This document shows positions 1-6,267 of a DNA stretch of 9,608 bases, in pieces (position 1 is the first letter of the stretch; each line of letters starts with the position of its first letter). The notes below the pieces were generated by a model that was not told the origin of the DNA, ran no database searches, and saw nothing but the letters and a program-made list of their open reading frames with translations. This stretch comes from an uncultured Lachnospiraceae bacterium (GTDB lineage Bacteria; Bacillota_A; Clostridia; Lachnospirales; Lachnospiraceae), in the NCBI GenBank assembly GCA_902801585.1, contig CADCIU010000072.1, positions 1 through 9,608 of the forward strand, read 5' to 3'. The translations under genes and the position numbers were made by a program.

Positions 1-809
1 ATGCAGTCCGCGTCCGCTCCGGTCTTGAGATAGTCATCCATATTGAAGAATGTCTCATTCAGGATCAGGATGATGTCCGGGTACTCCTGCGCAGTTCCTG
101 CCGCACCGGCAACCTCATACTTTTCCACCTCTTCCGCGCTGTAACCTTCCGGCTTTTTCAGGCTGTGCATCGTCTTTTCCACATCTTCGATCACACACGC
201 CGGAAATCCGTAATGCCTGACCCCTTCCGACCAGCGCCACTCCATTGTGCTAAGCGGCTTGATCTGTATGGGCGAAAACAGCAAAACGCCAAGCCCGGCC
301 GTACAAACTGCCAGCTCCGCCGCAGTGACAACAGACTTAAATGCCGTGTATCTTTTGACCTTCCTTGTGAGGACAACGAGCAAGACCGAGATGAGCGTCA
401 AGGGAATTCCGTATTTCAGGATCCTTTTCACTGTGTCATCGATCTCATACTTGTAGTCCCCCATCACGCTGATCGCCGTGCCCGCGCTCCTGAGCTCACT
501 CGGGAACAGGCCGCCGCCGTGAAACAGCGCTGTATAGTGGTTCGCGATCGCCCAGATCGTCATAACGACCGAACTGATCAGAAGCGCCGTGCTCCACTTT
601 CCGGCCAAAAGGCGCAGGACCAGGATCACGCTGAACAGAATCAGCGCGTTCATGGCCAGCACTGCCGGCTCGATCTCCGCGAGCTGGGCTTTCACCGGCA
701 CTTTGGGGAAGCAGCTGCTCTGAAGTATGACAAACTGAACCAGCGCAAAAGCCGCTGCAATTGCTGCCCCTGTGAGTTCAGCGATCCACTTGTTATCGTT
801 TCGTAACAA
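1..809 (-). CDS. LTA synthase family (LtaS/MdoB-like) membrane sulfatase-fold protein, N-terminal 269 residues; 3' end beyond the window
   Basis: I read this gene directly from the minus strand, where it stays open to the left edge. The start is TTG at 809-807, with GGAGG at 820-816 six bases upstream; no in-frame ATG with a ribosome site lies nearby. The translation shows five hydrophobic helices, at about residues 12-31, 54-70, 73-90, 130-148 and 159-183. Between helices 3 and 4, residues 90-118 (NHYTALFHGGG...PSEL...GTA) look like the conserved loop of LtaS/MdoB-type proteins. The extracellular sulfatase-fold domain begins at about 244 with PDIILILNETFFN; E252 matches the family's metal-ligand Glu. 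The nucleophilic Thr and later metal ligands lie outside the window. The family transfers phosphoglycerol from phosphatidylglycerol to cell-surface polymers, outside the membrane. Whether this is a true LTA synthase or another phosphoglycerol transferase cannot be told from this part. It starts 39 nt after the upstream membrane-protein gene, which suggests co-transcription. Confidence 0.85.
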   Translation of the reverse strand, partial: MLRNDNKWIAELTGAAIAAAFALVQFVILQSSCFPKVPVKAQLAEIEPAVLAMNALILFSVILVLRLLAGKWSTALLISSVVMTIWAIANHYTALFHGGGLFPSELRSAGTAISVMGDYKYEIDDTVKRILKYGIPLTLISVLLVVLTRKVKRYTAFKSVVTAAELAVCTAGLGVLLFSPIQIKPLSTMEWRWSEGVRHYGFPACVIEDVEKTMHSLKKPEGYSAEEVEKYEVAGAAGTAQEYPDIILILNETFFNMDDYLKTGADADC

Positions 810-848
810 TTCCTTCCTCCCGTCAAAATACAGTATTCCTGCCTGTCA

Positions 849-2429
849 TCACTTGAGCACCACAGGCAGTCCGAGCCTGATGCATCGCGCCGCTTTCAGG
901 ATCAGATCGATCTGCCGCGCTGTGAAGTATTCCATATCCAGCTGCACGAAGATCACAGCGCAGATCAGCATAGAGACCACCGTCAAAATACAGATCAGCG
1001 ACGCGTATTCATCACCTTGGTCCTGCTGTGCCGCATATTCATCACCTTGGTCCTTCTGTACCGCACCTTCCTCCCTGTCACTCCCGTAAACATGTCCGGC
1101 AGCGACAAACACAAGGATCGACAGGAGCCACATAAAGTCATTTTTATACCGCGGCAGCAGGTAGGGACTCCACAAGACATCCAGGAATGTGATGACCACC
1201 ATCGTCAGGCAGGCCGTGACCACAAAGAGCAGCAGTCCGTTCTCGCGGATCCTCCTACGCACGCCCTTGCCGAAAAGGCTCAGCGTTCCGATCAGAAAGA
1301 CCGGATAAGAGAAAAATGCGCCGCCCTCGCTCACATAAGGGAATGCTTCTTTCAGCTCCTCCGACCGGACGAAGACGTATATGAGGCCGTTGAACAGCTT
1401 GCGCACATCCAGCGCCTCGAGCATGTTTGCGTACGCGCTCTGATCCGCCACAGTCAGCTGATAGCTCTGGCCGAACTCGAACGGACTGTCGAAGCGCAAG
1501 TAGTTGTACAGCATGAGCAGCCCGCCGATCACAAGATACGGCGTCGCGGCCGCAGCCAGTTTGCCGATCAGCTTTCCGCTCACCCGGCGTGTCTTGATGA
1601 AGTGGACCAGGCACGGGATGACCATCAGATTGGCCAGTGCGATCGGCGGACGACAGCCAAAAGCCAGCGCGCCCAGGAACGCACCGATAAAGGCGCGGAG
1701 GATCGCTCTGTTTTCACTTTCCGTGTCCCAAACAGCCTTCACAAAAAAGTACAGGCTCCAGATCTCCATGCAGATCCCGCCCGCGAAAGCCGTCATATAC
1801 ATCGCCGGCTTCGCAATGCAGTGAACCGTACTGATGAAAGGCAGAATTGCCGCCATGAGCAGGTACATGACATACGGCATTTTGGTAAAGAACTTGCGCG
1901 CCAAAAGCCGCATAAGCACAAACATGCCTATAAACGACAGCCCGATGAAGATCTGCGTCGCGTGATATGTAGTGAGCGGTGCCCCCGTCACGACTCTGTA
2001 CGGCAAAAACAGCAAAAACACCGGGACCACTCCGAAGTACATGTAGTACTTGCCTTTGTAGAAGGCATGATCCCAGTGGAAATTGACGCCCAGTTCCTCT
2101 CTCGCCTTTTTGTCATAAGGATCTTCCATCGCGAGAAGCTTTGGGTCAATATCGTCATATTCCAGATAGAGATGTCCGTGCAGCAGAGATTCGGCCATCC
2201 GCTCGTACTGATCCCTGTGTTCGGGGATCTCTCCGTTAAACTTGGGGCACAGCGTCATCAATAAGCTCGAGCCGGCGATCATGGCAGTCAGTGTCAGGAC
2301 ACTCACAAATACTGTATATTGAGGCCTGGATCCCATGGTCATCCTGTAGATGCCCGACCTTGGCCTGAGCAGCCATATGACCGCAAAAAGACACGCCCAA
2401 AAAGCTATGCCGCACATTAAGTATTTCAT
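849..2429 (-). CDS. Polytopic membrane protein, possible GT-C-type glycosyltransferase
   Basis: Predicted 526-residue protein with about 12 hydrophobic helices. Residues 60-128, between helices 2 and 3, form a large polar and acidic loop containing YLEYDDIDP and NFHWDHAFYKGKYYMYFG. An early acidic extracytoplasmic loop of this kind is typical of lipid-linked-sugar (GT-C) glycosyltransferases. Residues 309-325 carry a conserved-looking NYLRFDSPFEFGQSYQL segment. I cannot assign a specific sugar or acceptor, and the GT-C call is inference from architecture. I chose ATG 2429 because AAAGG lies nine bases upstream and the first helix follows at once; an in-frame GTG at 2450 is an alternative, with its own copy of the same leader because of a 23-bp duplication. 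Residues 456-475, in the loop between helices 11 and 12, contain a doubled decapeptide ending DQGDEYA. The LtaS-like gene follows after 39 nt, so the pair may act together on a surface polymer. Confidence 0.75.
   Translation of the reverse strand: MKYLMCGIAFWACLFAVIWLLRPRSGIYRMTMGSRPQYTVFVSVLTLTAMIAGSSLLMTLCPKFNGEIPEHRDQYERMAESLLHGHLYLEYDDIDPKLLAMEDPYDKKAREELGVNFHWDHAFYKGKYYMYFGVVPVFLLFLPYRVVTGAPLTTYHATQIFIGLSFIGMFVLMRLLARKFFTKMPYVMYLLMAAILPFISTVHCIAKPAMYMTAFAGGICMEIWSLYFFVKAVWDTESENRAILRAFIGAFLGALAFGCRPPIALANLMVIPCLVHFIKTRRVSGKLIGKLAAAATPYLVIGGLLMLYNYLRFDSPFEFGQSYQLTVADQSAYANMLEALDVRKLFNGLIYVFVRSEELKEAFPYVSEGGAFFSYPVFLIGTLSLFGKGVRRRIRENGLLLFVVTACLTMVVITFLDVLWSPYLLPRYKNDFMWLLSILVFVAAGHVYGSDREEGAVQKDQGDEYAAQQDQGDEYASLICILTVVSMLICAVIFVQLDMEYFTARQIDLILKAARCIRLGLPVVLK
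1003..1062 (-). repeat. 30-bp in-frame tandem duplication inside the membrane-protein gene
   Basis: Copies at 1003-1032 and 1033-1062 match at 27 of 30 bases. They encode KDQGDEYAAQ-like decapeptides in a polar loop between the last two predicted helices. The length is a multiple of three, so the frame is kept. Confidence 0.9.
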
Positions 2430-2473
2430 ATAAGCCAACCTTTCGGTCACAAATAAGACAACCTTTCGGTCAC
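2428..2473 (-). repeat. 23-bp tandem duplication of the initiation region of the membrane-protein gene
   Basis: On the minus strand, 2473-2451 and 2450-2428 both begin GTGACCGAAAGGTTG and match at 21 of 23 bases. Each copy carries a possible GTG start and an AAAGG ribosome site. The upstream copy reads as an eight-codon mini-cistron (MTERLSYL) whose TGA overlaps the second GTG. The downstream copy supplies the AAAGG for ATG 2429. Confidence 0.9.
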
Positions 2474-2510
2474 AAAAATGCGAAGTTCCCTGAAGCGGAA
2501 ACTCCGCATT
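2474..2510 (-). terminator. Strong intrinsic terminator downstream of the trxB-like gene
   Basis: Reading the minus strand, 2510-2497 (AATGCGGAGTTTCC) pairs with 2490-2477 (GGGAACTTCGCATT) as a 14-bp stem with two G-U pairs. The six-base loop is GCTTCA, and the stem runs into five Ts at 2478-2474. It separates the flavoprotein gene from the membrane-protein gene, so the latter needs read-through or its own promoter. I see no convincing promoter in the few bases left between the T-run and the start codon. Confidence 0.85.
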
Positions 2511-2531
2511 GCATACTTCTGATCGCTAAAC

Positions 2532-2625
2532 TTTTACTGCATCTGCAGATCATGACACGCCGCCGGGGCGGCGCGGCTTTTTACTGCATCTGCAGATAAT
2601 GGCACGCCGCCAGGGCCGCACAGGC
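2532..2625 (-). repeat. 47-bp tandem duplication of the trxB 3' end
   Basis: Positions 2579-2625 hold the last codons of the flavoprotein gene. Positions 2532-2578 are an abutting copy matching at about 41 of 47 bases. The copy beyond the stop would read ACHDLQMQ-stop, against ACHYLQMQ-stop for the real C terminus. The first 19 bases of each unit on the plus strand are identical. Confidence 0.92.
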
Positions 2626-3495
2626 ACCGTCCGCCACCGCTGTCGTCAGCTGGCGCACAGACTTGCTGCGGCAGTCGCCCGCCACATAGATGCCGGGCGT
2701 CTTGGTCACGCACCGCTCGTCCGCGTCAAAATATCCATACCAGTTGAGCTCTGCCAGCTCCTGAAAAGGCTCATTCTCCGGGATCAGTCCGATCGCCACG
2801 AACAGTCCGTCGCACTCGACCTTCTGCCTCACGCCTGTTTTGCTGTCTGCGATCATGAGACCGGACAGCTCTCCTCTGGCCTGAAGAAGATCGGTGATCT
2901 TCACGCCGGTGTGTGCCTTTACGTTGGGTTTGGAGAACAGCACATCCTGCAGTCTCTTCTCTCCCGTAAAGACATCCAGATCCTGCAGCATGATCACTTC
3001 GCTGCACTTTTCGGACAAGAGAATGGCCTCCTGCAGCGCGGAATTGCCGCCGCCGGCCACGCAGACGCGCTTTCCGGCATAAAAGTCGCCGTCACAGACC
3101 GCGCAGAAAGAGATCCCCTCGCCCACGAGGTCTTCCTCTCCTTTAAGTCCCAGCATGCGGTGTTTAACACCTGTCGCCAGGATGACTGCTCCTGCCTCGT
3201 AGACGCCGCCTTCTTCGGTCTTCACTGTTTTGACCGCGCCGTTGTCCTCCACGGAAATGACATTCTCAAACTCGATCTCAGCCCCCTGCGCGAGGATCTG
3301 GTCGAGCATCTTCTCGGCGAATTCATTGCCGCTCATCTGCAGTGTCCCCGGAAAGTTCTCCACCTTGGGAGAGTGCGTGATCTGCCCGCCGAAACCGTTC
3401 TTCTCAATGACCATCGCGCTCTTGCCGTTGCGGAGCGCATACAGCGCCGCTGTCATCCCCGCTGCGCCGCCGCCAACTACTATAATGTCGTACAT
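2581..3495 (-). CDS. trxB: Thioredoxin-reductase-like FAD-dependent disulfide oxidoreductase
   Basis: 304 residues, the usual length for low-molecular-weight bacterial TrxB. The start is ATG 3495, with GGGAGGG six bases upstream. A longer reading from 3564 would begin inside the preceding terminator hairpin, so I reject it. Visible motifs are the FAD-binding GGGAAG at 8-13, the ATG segment at 107-109, the redox-active CAVC at 131-134 followed by DGD, the second dinucleotide-binding GGGNSA at 148-153, and the C-terminal FAD motif GIYVAGDC at 268-275. The family passes electrons from a pyridine nucleotide, through FAD and CxxC, to thioredoxin-like partners in the cytoplasm. Oddly, the HRRxxxR motif that normally grips the 2'-phosphate of NADPH after strand GGGNSA is absent; residues 169-180 read MLQDLDVFTGEK instead. 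The donor may be NADH or another reductant. Its place behind an NrdD with a fused redoxin domain suggests it reduces that domain. An intrinsic terminator separates it from nrdD. Confidence 0.9.
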   Translation of the reverse strand: MYDIIVVGGGAAGMTAALYALRNGKSAMVIEKNGFGGQITHSPKVENFPGTLQMSGNEFAEKMLDQILAQGAEIEFENVISVEDNGAVKTVKTEEGGVYEAGAVILATGVKHRMLGLKGEEDLVGEGISFCAVCDGDFYAGKRVCVAGGGNSALQEAILLSEKCSEVIMLQDLDVFTGEKRLQDVLFSKPNVKAHTGVKITDLLQARGELSGLMIADSKTGVRQKVECDGLFVAIGLIPENEPFQELAELNWYGYFDADERCVTKTPGIYVAGDCRSKSVRQLTTAVADGACAALAACHYLQMQ

Positions 3496-3514
3496 ATCTA
3501 TCCCTCCCTTGCCC

Positions 3515-3549
3515 GGATCCAATAACAGACCTGATCCAAATAACAAACC
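3515..3549 (-). repeat. 17/18-bp tandem duplication in the nrdD-trxB gap
   Basis: On the plus strand, 3515-3531 (GGATCCAATAACAGACC) is followed directly by 3532-3549 (TGATCCAAATAACAAACC). They differ by two substitutions and one inserted A. The distal copy includes the T-rich tail of the nrdD terminator. Confidence 0.75.
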
Positions 3550-3576
3550 GCCCGGCAAATACACTTTACCGGGCGG
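3538..3576 (-). terminator. Intrinsic terminator downstream of nrdD
   Basis: Minus-strand CCGCCCGGTAAA (3576-3565) pairs with TTTGCCGGGCGG (3559-3548) through a five-base loop, giving a 12-bp GC-rich stem with one G-U pair. TTTGTTATTT (3547-3538) follows. It lies 15 bases past the nrdD stop, so most nrdD transcripts probably end before trxB, unless there is read-through. Confidence 0.88.
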
Positions 3577-3591
3577 CCGCTTAGCTCATCA

Positions 3592-6132
3592 TTATTTGTG
3601 CATCAGCCATCCCTTGATATCGGAAACGCCGCGATACTTCTCAAATGAAACGCCATTGTCCAGAATCAGTGTCGGCGCCTGCTTCACGCCGTACTTCATG
3701 ACAAGTTCCTTCTCCTCATTGGCATTGAGCGGTTCATACTCCACGCCGGCTCTGTCCAAAATAGCGCCGGCCGCCTTGCAGTTGGGGCAGGAAGGTGTCT
3801 TGAAGAGCAGGACGGTCACGGAATTCTCCGGCTTCACCGCGAACTTCACGGACTCGCCTGCCTGACTCTGTACAGGTGTAGTCTCTGTCGCCGCCTGAGG
3901 TGCTGCTTCCTTGACCGGAGCTTCCTTATGCGCTTCCGCATTCATCATGATCGGCTCCACAGGGCCGCAGCAGGGGCGCTCGGCAGCTGCCTCGATCGCC
4001 GCGTCCGCCTGGGACATGATGACATCCTTGGGCGCCGGGTTCGGTCCCATATGGGTCAGGTGGGAACGGCCGATATTGTAGACCATTCTGTCCTTGTACT
4101 CCTGGGCCTTGCCGTCGTTCCAGTTCTGGACCGGACGATAATAGCCGGTGATGCGGCTGTAGACTTCCGTCTTGCATCCGCAGATCGGGCAGGTGTACTG
4201 CTCGCCGGTCAGGTAGCCGTGATCCTTACATACGGAGTATGTAGGAGACATCGTGTAATAAGGCAGTTTATAGTTCTCCGCGATCTTGCGCACCAGATTC
4301 GCCGCTGCTTTCCAGTCCGGAAGCTTCTCACCCAGGAACGCGTGGAAAACGGTTCCGGATGTGTACAGTGTCTGCAGATCATCCTGGATATCCAGTGCGG
4401 AGAAGATATCCTCTGTATAGCCGACAGGCAGATGAGAGGAATTGGTGTAGTAAGGAGTGCCGTTCATGTTGGCCGTGATGATGTCCGGGAACTGCTCCTT
4501 GTCGTGCATCGCAAATCTGTAGGTCGTGGACTCCGCAGGCGTTGCCTCCAGGTTGTACAGATCGCCGTACTTCTCCTGATAATCGGAGAGACGCTCTCTC
4601 ATGTGGTTTAATACATCGCGGGTAAATCTCTGTACCTTGGGATCGGTCAGGTCCGCGCGCAGCCACTTCGCATTCAGGCCCACCTCGTTCATGCCGATCA
4701 GGCCGATGGTGGAGAAGTGGTTGTTGAAGGTTCCCAGATATCTCTTCGTGTAAGGATACAGGCCGTTCTCGAGAAGCTTCGTGATGACGGTTCTCTTGGT
4801 CTTGAGACTGCGGGCGGAGATATCCATCAGATCGTCCAGTCTCTTGTAGAAATCTGCCTCATCCTTGGCCAGATATGCGATTCGGGGCATATTGATGGTC
4901 ACGACGCCGATGGAACCTGTGGACTCGCCGGAGCCGAAGAATCCGCCGGATTTCTTCCTGAGCTCTCTCAGGTCGAGGCGCAGTCTGCAGCACATGGAGC
5001 GGACATCGCTGGGCTCCATATCCGAATTGATGTAGTTGGAGAAATAAGGCGTCCCGTATTTGGCTGTCATCTCGAACAGCAGCTTGTTGTTCTCGGTCTC
5101 TTCCCAGTTGAAATCTCTTGTGATGGAATAGGTGGGGATCGGATACTGGAATCCTCTGCCGTTGGCGTCGCCCTCGATCATGATCTCGATGAAGGCCTTG
5201 TTCACCATATCCATTTCTTTCTGGCAGTCGCCGTAGGTGAAGTCCATCTCCCTGCCGCCGATGATCGCGGGCAGGTTCTTAAGGTCATTGGGAACCGTCC
5301 AGTCCAGTGTGATATTGGAGAACGGCGCCTGTGTGCCCCATCTGCTGGGCGTATTCACACCGTAGATGAAAGACTGCACACACTGCTTGACTTCTTTCTG
5401 AGTCAGGTTGTCTATTTTGACAAAAGGTGCCAGATAGGTGTCAAAAGAGGAAAACGCCTGCGCGCCTGCCCACTCGTTCTGCATGATGCCCAGGAAGTTG
5501 ACCATCTGGTTGCAGAGTGTGGAGAGGTGGTTTGCAGGGGAAGAAGTGATCTTCCCGGGTACGCCTCCCAGACCCTCCTGGATCAGCTGCTTCAGGCTCC
5601 AGCCTGCGCAGTATCCTGTCAGCATGGACAGATCGTGCAGGTGGATCGCCGCGCTGCGGTGTGCCTTGGCGACTTCCTCGTCATAAACTTCACTCAGCCA
5701 GTAGTTGGCGGTGATCGCACCGGAGTTGGAAAGGATCAGTCCTCCGACGGAATATGTGACGGTGGAATTCTCCTTCACACGCCAGTCGTTGATCTTGAGA
5801 TAATTGTCTACCAGGTCCTTGTAGTTGAGGAGCGCGGAACCGACGTTGCGCACCTTCTCGCGCTGTTTGCGGTACAGAATATAGGCCTTGGCCACGTCCG
5901 CATAGCCCGACTCGGAGAGCACCTTCTCGACGCTGTCCTGGATATCTTCCACCGCGATCACGCCGTCCATGATCTTGGGCTCGAAATCCGATGTGACATG
6001 AAGCGCGATCAGATCGATAATGCTGGGATGATACTGCTTCTCGATCGCAACGAATGCCTTGGTGATCGCATCGCTGATCTTGCTGATTGAAAAGTCTACT
6101 ACCTGCCCGTCTCTCTTTGTTACCTGATACAT
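3592..6132 (-). CDS. nrdD: Class III (anaerobic) ribonucleoside-triphosphate reductase with C-terminal redoxin domain
   Basis: 846 residues. This enzyme reduces ribonucleotides to deoxyribonucleotides without oxygen, by glycyl-radical chemistry in the cytoplasm. In order: an ATP-cone at about 1-90 (YQVTKRDGQVVDFSISKISDAI); the catalytic barrel with C175 in GYCAGWSL and M380-C381-C382 in the finger-loop region, where C382 is the likely thiyl-radical cysteine; a zinc site with C635, H638, C648 and C651; and the glycyl-radical loop RITGYYRP, G663 being the radical site. NrdD proteins usually end soon after this loop. Here a linker rich in Ala, Glu and Pro (about 690-765, with a CC pair at 721-722) leads to a thioredoxin/glutaredoxin-fold domain at about 771-846. 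That domain has CPNC at 782-785 and a cis-Pro segment QAPT ending near 821. The fused domain probably supplies reducing equivalents. ATG 6132 has GAGGGGG about eight bases upstream. Tandem NrdR boxes lie upstream and a terminator follows. Confidence 0.97.
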   Translation of the reverse strand: MYQVTKRDGQVVDFSISKISDAITKAFVAIEKQYHPSIIDLIALHVTSDFEPKIMDGVIAVEDIQDSVEKVLSESGYADVAKAYILYRKQREKVRNVGSALLNYKDLVDNYLKINDWRVKENSTVTYSVGGLILSNSGAITANYWLSEVYDEEVAKAHRSAAIHLHDLSMLTGYCAGWSLKQLIQEGLGGVPGKITSSPANHLSTLCNQMVNFLGIMQNEWAGAQAFSSFDTYLAPFVKIDNLTQKEVKQCVQSFIYGVNTPSRWGTQAPFSNITLDWTVPNDLKNLPAIIGGREMDFTYGDCQKEMDMVNKAFIEIMIEGDANGRGFQYPIPTYSITRDFNWEETENNKLLFEMTAKYGTPYFSNYINSDMEPSDVRSMCCRLRLDLRELRKKSGGFFGSGESTGSIGVVTINMPRIAYLAKDEADFYKRLDDLMDISARSLKTKRTVITKLLENGLYPYTKRYLGTFNNHFSTIGLIGMNEVGLNAKWLRADLTDPKVQRFTRDVLNHMRERLSDYQEKYGDLYNLEATPAESTTYRFAMHDKEQFPDIITANMNGTPYYTNSSHLPVGYTEDIFSALDIQDDLQTLYTSGTVFHAFLGEKLPDWKAAANLVRKIAENYKLPYYTMSPTYSVCKDHGYLTGEQYTCPICGCKTEVYSRITGYYRPVQNWNDGKAQEYKDRMVYNIGRSHLTHMGPNPAPKDVIMSQADAAIEAAAERPCCGPVEPIMMNAEAHKEAPVKEAAPQAATETTPVQSQAGESVKFAVKPENSVTVLLFKTPSCPNCKAAGAILDRAGVEYEPLNANEEKELVMKYGVKQAPTLILDNGVSFEKYRGVSDIKGWLMHK

Positions 6133-6186
6133 AATAAAACCCCCTCACGCGGTACTTGCAATTTTCCTGTCTTTACGAACACAACT

Positions 6187-6215
6187 ACAGTACCACGAAG
6201 GGGAACAATCGTCAA
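6187..6215 (-). promoter_or_regulatory. Candidate nrdD promoter
   Basis: TTGACG (6215-6210) and TACTGT (6192-6187) are separated by 17 bases, giving a start site near 6180 and a leader of roughly 50 nt. The -35 overlaps the edge of the proximal NrdR box. The -10 is a poor match to TATAAT, so this is tentative. A second TTGACA at 6245-6240 overlaps the distal box. Confidence 0.45.
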
Positions 6216-6225
6216 TATCTTGTGT
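6210..6225 (-). promoter_or_regulatory. NrdR box, proximal
   Basis: ACACAAGATATTGACG on the minus strand matches the NrdR operator consensus acaCwAtATaTwGtgt at 12 of 16 positions, including the core CWA-N-ATATWG. NrdR is the ATP/dATP-sensing zinc-finger repressor of ribonucleotide reductase genes. The box lies about 80 bases before the nrdD start. Confidence 0.82.
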
Positions 6226-6239
6226 TGATTTTAGTTTTC

Positions 6240-6255
6240 TGTCAATATTTAGTGT
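6240..6255 (-). promoter_or_regulatory. NrdR box, distal
   Basis: ACACTAAATATTGACA on the minus strand matches the NrdR consensus at 12 of 16 positions with the same intact core. It sits exactly 30 bp from the proximal box. That is close to three helical turns, as expected for the paired boxes NrdR normally uses. It begins 12 nt past the nrdG stop codon. Confidence 0.82.
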
Positions 6256-6267
6256 TTTCTCTCTAAT

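Noticed and set aside
821..993. CGTCAAAATACAG occurring at 821-833 and 981-993
   Set aside because: It is a 13-base dispersed match with no shared flanks or pairing, plausible by chance.
1017..2264. Long plus-strand open frame (415 codons)
   Set aside because: It lies antisense to the membrane-protein gene. Its translation is rich in Arg, His and Gln with no recognisable motif or ribosome site, as expected of a shadow in high-G+C DNA.
2558..2582. Plus-strand GC hairpin followed by TTTTT
   Set aside because: The tight loop and offset T-run come from the duplicated trxB coding end. No plus-strand gene lies upstream to terminate.
2599..3525. Plus-strand open frame opposite the flavoprotein gene
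   Set aside because: It is a shadow of trxB; the minus-strand product has every expected FAD, CxxC and GGGNSA motif.
3496..3564. N-terminal extension of the flavoprotein starting at 3564
   Set aside because: The extra start falls inside the nrdD terminator hairpin. ATG 3495 has an ideal ribosome site and begins the family's MYDIIVVGGG.
4717..6090. Long plus-strand open frame (457 codons)
   Set aside because: It is entirely antisense to nrdD, whose domains are all intact. It shows no family motif and reflects codon bias on the opposite strand.
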